Assembly: GCF_030160115.1 (NCBI RefSeq)
Contig: NZ_BSNS01000011.1
Coordinates: forward strand, 620,001 to 684,000
From: Devosia nitrariae
GTDB taxonomy: Bacteria; Pseudomonadota; Alphaproteobacteria; Rhizobiales; Devosiaceae
Direction of reading: 5' to 3'
Length of the DNA stretch: 64,000 nucleotides
Shown: positions 1-10,421 of the stretch, in pieces
How positions within the stretch are numbered: position 1 is the stretch's first letter
How the letters are laid out: every line of letters begins with the position of its first letter
The notes under the pieces: model-generated
What the model was told of the DNA's origin: nothing
Database searches by the model: none
The model's input: only the letters and a program-made list of their open reading frames with translations
Made by a program: the position numbers and the translations under genes

Positions 1-1232
1 CTGACCTCGAGGATGGCGCCGGCGACAGCAACCCCGAGCGCAATGCTCAATTGCTGGGCGACAGAGGTGATGGCCGTGGCTTGGCTTGCTTCCTCGTCGT
101 CGATATCGCCATAGCCGATGGCGTTGGTGCCGGTGAAGAAAATCGACCGCGTCAGGCCGCTGACCAGCAGCACGGTCATGATCAGGGCCGGCGGCGTGTC
201 GATCTCGAATAAGCCGTGCGCGCCGATGAGGAGCCCACCGACAAGGGCGGTGAAGCCGAGGAGCCTGGGAAAGCCGAAGCTGGCGAAAAGCTTTTCGGCG
301 ACGAATTTGGAGAGGATCGCGCCGATCGCCGAAACAAAGGTGATGAGGCCCGACTGGAACGGGGTGAGCCCGAAGCCGAGCTGCAGCATCAGCGGCAGGA
401 GGAACGGCACGGCGCCGATCCCGATGCGAAAGATCGAGCCGGCGGCGATCGCGGTGCGAAACAGCTTGTGGCGGAAGAGCTGCGGATCGAGCAGGGGGAA
501 CTTCACCCGCCTTGCATGGAGGAAATAGAGAATGCCGGCGGTGACCCCGACCGCCAGGGTCAGGTAGCCGTAGATGATCGGCAGGGCGGGCAGGCTCACC
601 ACAGAAAGTCCGAACACCGCGCCGGCAAAGGCGATGCTGGCGAGGATGAAGCCGACGATGTCGATGGGGCGCGGATTGCGCTGGTCGATGACGTGGAGGA
701 AGCGGGTGGCGAGGAGGATCCCGGCAACACCGATGGGAATGTTGATCCAGAAGATCCAGTGCCAGGACAGGAACGTGGTCAAAAACCCGCCGAGGAGCGG
801 GCCGGTGATCGGCCCGATAAGGGCAGGGATGGTCAGCCACGCCATGGCGCCGACCAGTTCATTGCGCGGGGTCGAGCGCACCAGCAGCAGCCGACCGACC
901 GGGGTCATCATCGACGAGCCGATGCCCTGGAAGAACCGCGAGGCAACGAACGTCTCCAGCGAATAGGAGAACGAGCAAGCAAGCGAGCCCAGCATGAAAA
1001 CGAAGATCGCCAGGCGAAAGATGTTCTTGGCCCCGAACCGATCGGCCATCCAGCCGGAGATCGGGATGAAGATGGCGAGCGCCACGAAATAGGAGGTGAG
1101 CGCAAGCTTCAGCGCGACCGGCTCGGTGCCGATATCGGCGGCGATGGCTGGCAGCGCAGTGGCGATGACGGTCGAATCCATCTGTTCCATGAACAGGGCG
1201 ACCGCCAATATGAGGGGCGTGACGCGGACCAC
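1..1232 (-). CDS. DHA2-type MFS multidrug exporter (C-terminus outside window)
   Basis: Inner-membrane proton-driven exporter of the major facilitator superfamily. About 410 codons are visible and the frame is still open at the window edge; the DHA2 (EmrB/QacA, 14-helix) family is usually 470-520 residues, so the C-terminal helices lie to the left. The N-terminus reads TPLILAVALFMEQMDSTVIA, the typical helix 1 with its buried acidic residue, followed by ALPAIAADIG and a motif-A-like loop GWMADRFGAKNIF; a motif-C-like glycine-rich stretch GPITGPLLGGFL follows. The GTG start was chosen because it sits just before the conserved helix 1 and no ATG lies upstream in frame; no good ribosome site is seen. 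The substrate cannot be told from sequence. Long open frames on the opposite strand here are shadows. Confidence 0.85.
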   Translation of the reverse strand, partial: MVRVTPLILAVALFMEQMDSTVIATALPAIAADIGTEPVALKLALTSYFVALAIFIPISGWMADRFGAKNIFRLAIFVFMLGSLACSFSYSLETFVASRFFQGIGSSMMTPVGRLLLVRSTPRNELVGAMAWLTIPALIGPITGPLLGGFLTTFLSWHWIFWINIPIGVAGILLATRFLHVIDQRNPRPIDIVGFILASIAFAGAVFGLSVVSLPALPIIYGYLTLAVGVTAGILYFLHARRVKFPLLDPQLFRHKLFRTAIAAGSIFRIGIGAVPFLLPLMLQLGFGLTPFQSGLITFVSAIGAILSKFVAEKLFASFGFPRLLGFTALVGGLLIGAHGLFEIDTPPALIMTVLLVSGLTRSIFFTGTNAIGYGDIDDEEASQATAITSVAQQLSIALGVAVAGAILEV

Positions 1233-1395
1233 GTGACACGAAGCCTGGCGGGAGGACGGGAGGACGGCGGGAAGCCGTCCGCCGGCACTATGGTCCGCTT
1301 TTCGAGTCCTGCAAAGGGTTGTGGTGAAAGAATTTCAACGGTTTGCATGGACGTAGCCGTAACCGAAGATCATCTCCTTCGGTCGCTCGTCGCCA

Positions 1396-1632
1396 TCACG
1401 ACCGCAGCACAGTCTGCTCACGCACCTCCGGCGCTGCGTACCCTGCCACGACGATCAGGCTCGAAAACGACAGCGAGATGATGGCGACGGCAACGACCAG
1501 GCGCCGGACCAAGTCACCGGTATCGAAATCTGCCTGCTCAAGGAAATACTGCTCCTCGCTGCGCTTGCGAACGAACGCCTCCCGGTTGGCGAGGTGAACG
1601 ACATAACTGGCCAGAAAAATCGAATGATCCAT
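1396..1632 (-). CDS. Small single-pass membrane protein, paralogue A
   Basis: A 78-residue protein of unknown function. It starts MDHSIFLASYVVHLANREAF, has a charged middle (RKRSEEQYFLEQADFDTGDLVRR is split here only for description) and one hydrophobic helix near the C-terminus (LVVAVAIISLSFSSLIVVAG). The start is supported by a GGAGGG ribosome site about eight bases upstream; an earlier in-frame ATG has none. The next gene upstream on the same strand encodes a clear paralogue with the same order of elements, so the pair arose by tandem duplication. No catalytic motif is visible. An N-in/C-out single-pass protein is the simplest reading. Confidence 0.7.
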   Translation of the reverse strand: MDHSIFLASYVVHLANREAFVRKRSEEQYFLEQADFDTGDLVRRLVVAVAIISLSFSSLIVVAGYAAPEVREQTVLRS

Positions 1633-1746
1633 CCTACCCTCCGACAAATGACAGAGCCCGCCCGCCACGACCCACCGTGCGGATCTGCGCCCGAAACCTT
1701 GCGAGTTTCATCGCAGCGCCTGGTGAGGGCACTGGGACACCCGCCA

Positions 1747-1980
1747 TCACGACGCCAAAACCGCCGTCTGGCTCGCGCCCATATCGGCACCCGACACCAC
1801 CGCGAGTCCGCAGAACGACAGCGAAATGATCGCCACGGCAATGACGGCGCGCCGCAGAAGATCGCGGGTCTCGGAGTCGGTGTTGTCGAGCAGGTATTGT
1901 TCTTCGCCATGCATGCGGTCGCGGCGCGGGGGATCGGCAAGCGCGATGACGTAGCTGGCCAGAAACACGGAATAGTTCAT
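1747..1980 (-). CDS. Small single-pass membrane protein, paralogue B
   Basis: A 77-residue tandem paralogue of the next small gene on this strand. Shared elements are the N-terminus (MNYSVFLASYV versus MDHSIFLASYV), the EEQY.L block, a DL.RR pair and a nearly identical helix containing VAVAIISLSF. A perfect AGGAGG ribosome site precedes the ATG. It is divergent from the CGNR regulator, with about 160 bases between the two starts, so the regulator could control it; that is inference from position only. No function is recognised. Confidence 0.72.
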   Translation of the reverse strand: MNYSVFLASYVIALADPPRRDRMHGEEQYLLDNTDSETRDLLRRAVIAVAIISLSFCGLAVVSGADMGASQTAVLAS

Positions 1981-2065
1981 TTCATCCTCCTATCAGGCGC
2001 AATGACTGCCTGCGCCGTGGCGGCGCTTGTTGCCCCGGTGGTTCCGTTCCGATTGGAGCGAAGCC

Positions 2066-2093
2066 TTGCCTATCCGATAACAACCACTATAAT
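2066..2093 (+). promoter_or_regulatory. Candidate sigma-70 promoter for the CGNR regulator
   Basis: TTGCCT and a perfect TATAAT are separated by 16 bases, about 50 bases before the regulator start. An imperfect dyad (ACCACTA ... TAGGTGGT) overlaps the -10 box and could be an operator for the regulator itself. The boxes are seen in sequence; use as a promoter is inferred. Confidence 0.5.
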
Positions 2094-2141
2094 TGATTTA
2101 GGTGGTGTTGTAAACCGGCAAAACGAGTTTTGGAGGTTGTG

Positions 2142-2729
2142 GTGGCAAAGGACTTTGAACTGATCGGTGGCGCGTTGGCCCTCGATTTCGCCAATACCGC
2201 TGCCGGACGCGGGACGCCGGACTTCTTCGAACATCTGGAGGCGAGCCAGGACTTCGCCGACTGGCTCGAACAAGCCGGAGTGCTCGAGGGGAAGGCCGCC
2301 GATGGCGTGCGCAAGGCGCTCGCAGCGCACGGCCGGGACGGTCTCCTCGAGCGCGCTTTCGACCTGCGCGAGGCGATCTACCGGGTGGGCGCGCAGATTG
2401 CCGACGGACACGTGGTCGCCGAGGCCGACCTGGACACGATCCGCGACCGGGCCCGCGAGGCCATGGTTACCACCCCGCTCGCCTGGGACGGCAAGAAATA
2501 CCGCCTCGATTTTGCCGCGGGCTCACCGGAAGCGGCGGCGCTGGGGCCTATCGCCTGGTCGGCACTCGAACTGCTCTCGGCCGGCGGGTTCGAGCGGCTC
2601 AAGCAATGCCCCAACCACGGTTGCGGGTGGCTCTTCTACGATCGCAGCAAGAACAACTCGCGCCGCTGGTGCGACATGGCCACCTGCGGCAATCAGAGCA
2701 AAGGCCGGAGATTTCGGGCTCGTCACTGA
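2142..2729 (+). CDS. CGNR zinc-finger / ABATE-domain transcriptional regulator
   Basis: A 195-residue protein with the ABATE (DUF1470) N-terminal domain (LIGGALALDFANT near the start) and a C-terminal CGNR zinc finger of pattern C-x4-C ... C-x4-CGN: residues KQCPNHGCGWLFYDRS, then RRWCDMATCGNQSKGRRF. The family is thought to be stress-linked DNA-binding regulators. A GGAGG ribosome site ends five bases before this GTG, and an adjacent GTG and a TTG lie further upstream in frame, so the start is probable but not certain. It is divergent from the small membrane protein gene and has its own promoter-like sequence. The ligand and targets are unknown. Confidence 0.85.
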   Translation: MAKDFELIGGALALDFANTAAGRGTPDFFEHLEASQDFADWLEQAGVLEGKAADGVRKALAAHGRDGLLERAFDLREAIYRVGAQIADGHVVAEADLDTIRDRAREAMVTTPLAWDGKKYRLDFAAGSPEAAALGPIAWSALELLSAGGFERLKQCPNHGCGWLFYDRSKNNSRRWCDMATCGNQSKGRRFRARH

Positions 2730-2842
2730 CGAAGCATGCGGGCGCTATGCAAACCGTCATCGTGGTGCTATTGACCCTCGCCAACCTGAATGCGGGTGAG
2801 TCTTCCTCCCCGCTTCGATTCCAACATCTCTGGTTTCCTTGA

Positions 2843-4366
<1,524 letters not shown>

Positions 4367-4370
4367 GACC

Positions 4371-4418
4371 GTTCTCGGCAAAAGTGGATGCCAATTTGCG
4401 GTTCGAAAGCGCGACCAC
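4371..4418. repeat. Rhizobial-type intergenic palindromic repeat
   Basis: A segment with the pattern GGCAAAAGTGGATGCC ... GCGGTTCGAAAGCGCGA directly after guaB. Related copies occur at about 29.48 kb, 49.16 kb and, more degraded, 52.6 kb. The common core is an AAAGTGG-like box followed by GGTTCGAAA. It may act as a stem-loop at the 3' end of guaB. Confidence 0.6.
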
Positions 4419-4457
4419 AGACTTGGGTAGCTAGCGCGAGCGCATTCTCTCCACCGG

Positions 4458-4534
4458 GTCATTCCCGCGAAAGCGGGAACCTCTGTTGCCAGCGTGCGAT
4501 ATGAAACGGAGGTCCCCGCTTTCGCGGGGATGAC
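4458..4534. repeat. GTCATTCCCGC-type inverted repeat
   Basis: Two arms, GTCATTCCCGCGAAAGCGGG and the reverse-oriented CCCCGCTTTCGCGGGGATGAC, face each other across about 30 bases; each arm is itself a small palindrome. This is the widespread REP-like GTCAT...CCCGCGAAAGCGGG repeat. A related element lies on the other side of the following gene. Confidence 0.75.
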
Positions 4535-4597
4535 TCTGTGAGGGGGCAGCATTCGTGCTCGCTCCACTGTGTCACTTGGAACCGTAGGAAGCCTACC

Positions 4598-5893
4598 ATG
4601 CGCCTGCCCGGACGCCTTTCCGCCGCCATCGAGGTGTTGACCGAGGTCGACACGCGCCATCGTCCGGTTTCCGAGGCGCTGAAGACCTGGGGCATCGGCA
4701 ACCGCTTCGCCGGGGCCAGCGATCGGGCGGCCATCGGCAACCTCGTCTACGACGCCCTGCGGCGGCGCGCCTCGCATGGCCATGTGATGGGGAGCGACGA
4801 CCCGCGTGCACTGGTGCTGGCGGTGGCCATCCGCGATTGGGGCGAGGAGCCCGAGATGCTCAACGCTGCCTTTGCCGAGGACCGGCATGCGCCAGAACCC
4901 CTGACCAAGGACGAGATCGCAAGGCTCGAGCGCGGCGACGATTCACTAGCCTCAGCCGGTAACGCAACGCGAGCAGATGCGCCGGAATGGCTGGAGAGTG
5001 CACTTGAGCGTGCCTTTAGTAACGAATGGGTTACGCAATTGCGGGCGATGACAGGGCGCCCTTCGCTTGACCTGCGGGTCAACATGCTCAAGTCCGGCCG
5101 CGAACGGGTGATGAAATCCCTGAAGCGTTTCGAGCCTATGGAAACGGCGATCGCGCCCCATGGCCTGCGCATGCCGGCGGGCAGTCGCGATGCGCGCACG
5201 CCCAACGTCACCAGCGACGAGGGGTATCTCAAGGGCTGGTTCGAGGTGCAGGACGAGGGTAGCCAGATCGTCTCGGCCCTCGTTGATGCCACCGTCGGCG
5301 GACAGGTGCTGGACCTTTGCGCCGGAGCCGGCGGCAAGACGCTGGCCATGGCCGCAGCCATGGGCAACACCGGCCAGATCTTCGCCTATGACACCGACCG
5401 CACGCGTCTGGCGCCGATCTACGACCGCCTCAAGCGCAATGGCGTGCGCAACGTGCAGGTGCGCGCGCCGGGCGAGGGTGCGCTTGACGACCTTGCCGGC
5501 CGCATGGATCGAGTCCTGATCGACGCGCCCTGTACCGGCACCGGCACCTGGCGGCGGCGGCCGGACACCAAGTGGAAGCTGACCCCCGAACTCCTGGCCC
5601 AGCGCACCGCCGAGCAGGCCGCGCTGCTCGACGAGGCGGTGCGGTTGGTCAAGCCCGGCGGCACGCTGGTCTATATCACCTGCTCGATCCTGCCGCAGGA
5701 GAACGGCGACCAGATTGCAGCCTTCCGCATCCGCCACCCAGAATTCGCGGTGCGCGACGCGGCGACGCTGTGGGGCGCCCAGCTCTCGTTGCCGCTGGCG
5801 GCCGTCACTGATGCCGAGGGTGGGCTGATCCTGACGCCGCTGACGACCGGCACGGACGGATTCTATTTCTGCGCTTTGCAGCGTAAGTCATAG
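4598..5893 (+). CDS. RsmB-family RNA 5-methylcytosine methyltransferase
   Basis: A 431-residue SAM-dependent enzyme that methylates C5 of cytosine in RNA; the bacterial type member RsmB modifies 16S rRNA C967. Motif I is DLCAGAGGKT (about residues 239-248), motif IV is DAPCTGTGTWRRRPD with Cys312, and motif VI is ITCSILPQEN with Cys362. These are the two cysteines used by this class for resolving and forming the covalent intermediate. An N-terminal NusB-like segment is expected in RsmB; the first 130 residues are helical but divergent. The ATG used here follows TAGGAAG; an upstream in-frame start would run into the repeat. It sits between guaB and guaA, flanked on both sides by GTCAT-type repeats. 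Confidence 0.92.
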   Translation: MRLPGRLSAAIEVLTEVDTRHRPVSEALKTWGIGNRFAGASDRAAIGNLVYDALRRRASHGHVMGSDDPRALVLAVAIRDWGEEPEMLNAAFAEDRHAPEPLTKDEIARLERGDDSLASAGNATRADAPEWLESALERAFSNEWVTQLRAMTGRPSLDLRVNMLKSGRERVMKSLKRFEPMETAIAPHGLRMPAGSRDARTPNVTSDEGYLKGWFEVQDEGSQIVSALVDATVGGQVLDLCAGAGGKTLAMAAAMGNTGQIFAYDTDRTRLAPIYDRLKRNGVRNVQVRAPGEGALDDLAGRMDRVLIDAPCTGTGTWRRRPDTKWKLTPELLAQRTAEQAALLDEAVRLVKPGGTLVYITCSILPQENGDQIAAFRIRHPEFAVRDAATLWGAQLSLPLAAVTDAEGGLILTPLTTGTDGFYFCALQRKS

Positions 5894-5955
5894 AAACAAA
5901 ATAGATTTCCGAACGGAGGTGTTGAGTGGGCGCCGATGCTCCCATGCCCACCGGC

Positions 5956-6103
5956 TGTCATCCCGGCGAAGGCCGGGAGTCAGCCCCTGAACACATCACC
6001 AGGCACGGAAAGACCAGTAAGGGATGCCTTCCATGACTGGTTCATACACCTTGCGGCCACCGCTGTATCTCAGGCTGGATCCCAGCCCTGCGCTGGGATG
6101 ACA
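5956..6103. repeat. TGTCATCCCGGC-type inverted repeat pair
   Basis: Two inward-facing arms, TGTCATCCCGGCGAAGGCCG and CAGCCCTGCGCTGGGATGACA, are separated by about 95 bases between the convergent methyltransferase and acyltransferase genes. The design matches the repeat upstream of the methyltransferase (GTCAT, GC-rich hairpin, ATGAC). Seen directly; no function is assigned. Confidence 0.7.
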
Positions 6104-6146
6104 CCGTGGGGGTGAGGTATCGGGCGCAAGAGTGCACCTCCTCCCG

Positions 6147-7379
6147 CTACCCCGCCGCCGGCGACAGCGTCGGGGTCGATGGCCGCGGCTCGAGCCGGCG
6201 GGCCCAGGCCGTGACCGGCGCTTCGATATAGCGGAACGACAGTGCGGCGACGACGAAGGTGGTGGCGATCACCACCACGCTCGCCGAAGCGAAGGCGAGC
6301 GGCGTCCTCAGCGCTCCATAGTCGAGCTCGGGCATCCAGTAGACCCGCACGAGCTCGAGGATCAGCATGTGCCAGACATAGATGCCGAAGGAGATGCGGG
6401 CGACGTACCGCATTGGCGGATTGTCGAGAAGACGGCCGCCAAGCATGGACGAAGGTGCAGTTGCCAGCAGCGCGCCGACCAGAAGCTGAAACACCGGATA
6501 GGCATAAGGCACTTCGAAAACGCCCCATGCCTCATTGGTCCGCTCTTCAGCTTGCTGGAAGAGCAGCATTGCAATGCCGGCAAGCGCCGCCACCGCCAAC
6601 AGGTCGAAGAGCCACGATCGGTAGCGCGCAAGCATCACCTGTGCGCCGCCCGCCAGCGCGCCGATGGCAAACATGGCGAAGAACCCGAAGGGGTTGAAGA
6701 GCGGCATCCACACCTTGGCGCCGCCCTGCAAGCCGTAGTCAAAGCCGCGACCGATCGCGGGCACAGGCACCAGCATTGCAAAAAGGCTGTGGAGGGCAAG
6801 CGCGGCCGCGATAACGCCGAGCCAGGCGACCCGCGAGAGCAGAGGCTTCGATTTGGACCTGAAGAGCGCGAACACGGCGGCAAAGCCAATGGGCAGCATC
6901 AGATAGGAGCTGACTTCGAAACCGATCGACCACAGGGGACCGTTGATCTCGACAGGAAAGAAGCTGGTCCAGTGCCAGTCGGAAACGAGGAACAGCCCGG
7001 CAAGGTACCGGGCGATCAGCCAGGCGTCGGGGCGAAGGCCGAAGACGGTGATCGAAACGAGGAACGAGACCGTTAGCGCCAGCCAGAAGCCGGGAAGGAT
7101 CCGCGCGGCGCGGCGCAACGCGTAGGTCCCGAGATTGGGCATCGGCTCGCCCCGGTCGAGCGCCTGCCAGAACGGCCGGGCAAGCAGAAACCCCGAGAGC
7201 ACGAAGAAAGTGCCGACGCCGAAGCCGCCGGTTGCAACGAAGAACCGGGCGAAATCGAAGACGCCCATATCGGCGCGCCAGTCCACACGCTGCGCCAGGT
7301 GGTGGAAGACGACGATGAGGCATGCCGAGGCCCGCACGCAATCGGCGCCGCGCAGACGGTTCTCAATCATGCCAGCCAT
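6147..7379 (-). CDS. Acyltransferase 3 family membrane protein
   Basis: A 410-residue integral membrane acyltransferase of the OafA/NodX (Acyl_transf_3) family; members transfer acyl groups, often acetyl, to sugars of surface polysaccharides. About ten hydrophobic helices are visible. Family marks are the N-terminal RGADCVRASACLIVVFHH with its active-site-like histidine and arginine, GTFFVLSGFLLARPF, and SFGIYVWHMLILEL near the end. The start could be the first ATG or a second one three codons on (MIENRLRGAD). The DUF1349 gene lies 70 bases upstream on the same strand and may be co-transcribed. The substrate is unknown. Confidence 0.9.
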   Translation of the reverse strand: MAGMIENRLRGADCVRASACLIVVFHHLAQRVDWRADMGVFDFARFFVATGGFGVGTFFVLSGFLLARPFWQALDRGEPMPNLGTYALRRAARILPGFWLALTVSFLVSITVFGLRPDAWLIARYLAGLFLVSDWHWTSFFPVEINGPLWSIGFEVSSYLMLPIGFAAVFALFRSKSKPLLSRVAWLGVIAAALALHSLFAMLVPVPAIGRGFDYGLQGGAKVWMPLFNPFGFFAMFAIGALAGGAQVMLARYRSWLFDLLAVAALAGIAMLLFQQAEERTNEAWGVFEVPYAYPVFQLLVGALLATAPSSMLGGRLLDNPPMRYVARISFGIYVWHMLILELVRVYWMPELDYGALRTPLAFASASVVVIATTFVVAALSFRYIEAPVTAWARRLEPRPSTPTLSPAAG

Positions 7380-7450
7380 TGCTCCTGGCTCGAGCGCCCG
7401 TCCGCAAGCTCGGGAACGCAGTCACGCCGGGATCGGTTCGCATCTGGGCC

Positions 7451-8026
7451 TCAGCCATGTAGCTCGCGCGCGATGGGCGGCTCGATCGAGAATCCGGAAA
7501 AGCGCACTTCGAGCCCGCCGCCCTGTGGCGAGCAGGCCATGGGGCCGACCTCGACCGCTTCGCCCATGCGCAGGTGGCAGAGCCGGGCGAGGCGCCAATC
7601 GGTCTCCGGCACGTGGTACTCGACACGCAGAGCCTCGCCATGGCGGGTGATGCGCACCTCGATGCCGGCAACCGCCGCCTCAGGCAGGGCAAGCACCGAC
7701 CAGTCCGACCAGCCGTCGCGGGTGACGACGGCGCTGAAGTGCGCCTGGCCGTCGGTGAACTCGATGCCGGTCTTCATCCAATTGGCATTGTCGACCCGCA
7801 CCATCAGGCCCGCCTGGTCGTAATGCGCCTGCCACTGCGCATGAAAGCGCACGCTGGCGGTGAAGTCTCCGGCGACCCGATGCGGCAGGAAATGGCCGTC
7901 GTGCCGCACGAAGCCGTAGAACGTTGCGTTCCAGAAGTCAGTCTCGCGTCCCGTCTTGAGCGTCAGGGTGTCGCCCTCGGCGTGCCATTCGGGCGGCTCG
8001 TTGAGCCAGGGCAGGGGCGTGAACAT
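7451..8026 (-). CDS. DUF1349 (concanavalin-like) protein
   Basis: A 191-residue cytosolic protein of the DUF1349 family, a concanavalin-like beta-sandwich fold related to yeast regulator-of-enolase-like proteins. Typical motifs are ETDFWNATFYGF, DQAGLMVRVDNANWMKTGIEF and SVVTRDGWSDWS-like (here SAVVTRDGWSDWSVL). A GAAGGAG ribosome site precedes this ATG; upstream in-frame starts were rejected because they read into the region before guaA without a family match. It is divergent from guaA. Biochemical role is unknown for the family. Confidence 0.85.
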   Translation of the reverse strand: MFTPLPWLNEPPEWHAEGDTLTLKTGRETDFWNATFYGFVRHDGHFLPHRVAGDFTASVRFHAQWQAHYDQAGLMVRVDNANWMKTGIEFTDGQAHFSAVVTRDGWSDWSVLALPEAAVAGIEVRITRHGEALRVEYHVPETDWRLARLCHLRMGEAVEVGPMACSPQGGGLEVRFSGFSIEPPIARELHG

Positions 8027-8134
8027 GGCGTCTCCTTCGCGTAGGCCTTTCAGTTCTTGCATGGCTGGTATTTTCTGCAAAGCCGCGCGCGCCGCCCGCT
8101 TGCGGAATCGAGGCAAGGCCGGTAAAGCCTCGCC

Positions 8135-9691
8135 ATGACAGACCAGCCCCAATCCATCCTCATCGTCGACTTCGGCTCGCAGGTGACGCAGCTCATCGCC
8201 CGCCGCATCCGTGAGACGGGCGTCTATTGCGAAATCCACCCATTCCAGAGCGCCGCTTCCGCCGTTGCCGCGATGAACCCGGCCGGCATCGTGCTCTCCG
8301 GCGGCCCCGCTTCCGTCCTCGATGAGAACGCGCCGACCGTTGCCCCGGAAGTGCTCTCGGCAGGCGTGCCGATCCTCGGTATCTGCTACGGCCAGCAGGC
8401 ACTATGCGTCGCGCTCGGCGGCCAGGTGGAGGCGGGACACCACCGCGAGTTCGGACGTGCCGAGGTCAAGGTGCAGAAGCTCTCGGCGCTCTACGAGGGC
8501 GTGTGGGACCTTGGCACCGAGCACCAGGTCTGGATGAGCCACGGCGACCGGGTGGTGGCCATCCCCGGGGGCTTCGAGGTCGTTGGTACATCGCAGGGTG
8601 CACCCTTCGCCATGATCGCCGACGAGAAGCGCCGGATCTGGGCCGTGCAGTTTCACCCCGAGGTGGTGCACACCCCCGACGGCGGCAGGCTTTATGCCAA
8701 CTTCGTCCATAGGATCTGCGGGCTTTCGACCAACTGGACCATGGCCGCCTATCGCGAAAAGGCCATTGAAAAGATCCGGGCGGAGGTCGGCACCGACAAG
8801 GTGATCTGCGGACTCTCGGGTGGCGTTGATTCCTCGGTCGCGGCCGTCCTCATCCACGAGGCGATCGGCGACCAGCTGACCTGCATCTTCGTCGACCACG
8901 GCCTGTTGCGGCTCAACGAAGCCGAGGACGTGGTCGCCATGTTCCGGCAGCAGTACAACATTCCGCTCGTTCATGTTGATGCATCGGATAAATTCATCGG
9001 TGCCCTCGAGGGCGAAAGCGACCCCGAGGTCAAGCGCAAGACCATCGGCCGGCTGTTCATCGAAACCTTCGAGGAAGAGGCCAAGAAGATCGGCGGTGCC
9101 GAGTTCCTCGCCCAGGGCACGCTCTACCCCGACGTCATCGAGAGCGTCTCCTTCACCGGCGGCCCATCGGTCACCATCAAGAGCCATCACAATGTGGGTG
9201 GGCTTCCCGAACGCATGAACATGAAGCTCGTCGAGCCGTTGCGCGAGCTGTTCAAGGACGAGGTGCGCGCCCTAGGGCGCGAACTGGGCCTGCCCGAACA
9301 TTTCGTCGGCCGCCATCCGTTTCCCGGCCCCGGCCTTGCGATCCGCTGCCCGGGCGGCCTCACCCGCGACAAGCTCGACATCCTGCGCAAGGCCGACGCC
9401 ATCTATCTCGACGAAATCCGCAAGGCTGGCCTCTACGACACGATCTGGCAGGCCTTCGCCGTTCTCCTGCCGGTGCAGACCGTCGGCGTCATGGGCGATG
9501 GGCGCACCTACGAATTCGTCTGTGCGCTGCGGGCCGTCACCTCGGTCGACGGCATGACCGCCGACTTCTATCCCTACGACATGGCCTTCCTCGGCAAGAC
9601 CGCCACCCGCATCATCAACGAGGTGCGGGGCATCAACCGCGTGGTCTACGACGTGACCAGCAAGCCGCCGGGCACGATCGAGTGGGAGTGA
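8135..9691 (+). CDS. guaA: GMP synthase (glutamine-hydrolysing)
   Basis: Cytosolic enzyme that aminates XMP to GMP using glutamine and ATP. The 518 residues hold a class I glutamine amidotransferase domain with the nucleophile in GICYGQQ (Cys84) and the His174/Glu176 pair in QFHPEV, then an ATP pyrophosphatase domain with the P-loop SGGVDSS (228-234), and the C-terminal dimerisation domain ending PPGTIEWE. Length and all motifs are canonical. It completes the pathway started by guaB upstream. The gene is divergent from the DUF1349 gene, with about 110 bases between starts. Confidence 0.98.
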   Translation: MTDQPQSILIVDFGSQVTQLIARRIRETGVYCEIHPFQSAASAVAAMNPAGIVLSGGPASVLDENAPTVAPEVLSAGVPILGICYGQQALCVALGGQVEAGHHREFGRAEVKVQKLSALYEGVWDLGTEHQVWMSHGDRVVAIPGGFEVVGTSQGAPFAMIADEKRRIWAVQFHPEVVHTPDGGRLYANFVHRICGLSTNWTMAAYREKAIEKIRAEVGTDKVICGLSGGVDSSVAAVLIHEAIGDQLTCIFVDHGLLRLNEAEDVVAMFRQQYNIPLVHVDASDKFIGALEGESDPEVKRKTIGRLFIETFEEEAKKIGGAEFLAQGTLYPDVIESVSFTGGPSVTIKSHHNVGGLPERMNMKLVEPLRELFKDEVRALGRELGLPEHFVGRHPFPGPGLAIRCPGGLTRDKLDILRKADAIYLDEIRKAGLYDTIWQAFAVLLPVQTVGVMGDGRTYEFVCALRAVTSVDGMTADFYPYDMAFLGKTATRIINEVRGINRVVYDVTSKPPGTIEWE

Positions 9692-10421
9692 GGGAGCAAA
9701 CGGCGGCGATAGCCTAGTTTCGGCGGCGGTTTTCGTTGACGTAAGGTTGCCATTCCTTCTGCTCCCGACTTCCGCTGAGCCGCATGATCTCTCCCTTTCG
9801 AAATTGACGCACCCGGTGTGTGCCCAATACCCGGATCAAGTAAAATTGCTTCGGAGGGTGAGAGATCTGTAGCGTAAGGTATCGTGCACATAGGCTAGTT
9901 TGCTAAACCGTTAACGCAAGCGGGGAGCGGGTAGCCGATGCATGGCGGCAGACGTACCGTTCCAGTGCGACGACGTTCGCAGGATCAGCGGGAGCCGCCT
10001 AAACCCGCCACGGTGTTCGCGCATTTCCCGATCATGTGGCGTCGAGGTGGTCGGAAGACCGGCAAGTGTCGACATTTTCGGACGAGAATCCGGCGGATGC
10101 GCTCGACTAGGCGCTGGCGGTGATCGCCGCCCACCAGGGAACACGCACCACCAATGTGGTCGCCAAGCAACTTGAATATCCACGCTGACGAGCCGCGCAC
10201 TTTTTTGTCTGCATCCGCGTCAGGTTCTCCGGCATCGTTGGTCATGATTGCATGGACGGCTTATCGAGCAGGATAGGGCTTTCCAGGCAAGCTCGCAGCG
10301 CACTTCGAAGAATCCTGATGGCTGCCGGAGTAGTCATCGGATTGGAAAGCAACAAGCGGAGTGTCGCTGGACGTCTAAAGGGCCATCTCTATGGGACAGA
10401 ACTGAGAACCCGGAGTCACTT
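9692..10421. other. 730-base stretch without a recognisable gene
   Basis: Between guaA and the SDR gene there are only short open frames on both strands, none with a good ribosome site or a recognisable motif. The part at about 9770-9910 is lower in GC than its surroundings. It may contain decayed coding sequence, but I cannot name a parent family. Confidence 0.5.

Noticed and set aside
216..1481. A 421-codon open frame on the plus strand
   Set aside because: It is antisense to the MFS exporter, is composed of charged low-complexity residues with no family motif, and arises from the high GC content.
9911..10245. Possible remnant of a transposase or regulator
   Set aside because: No motif could be recognised in any frame, so no pseudogene is claimed.
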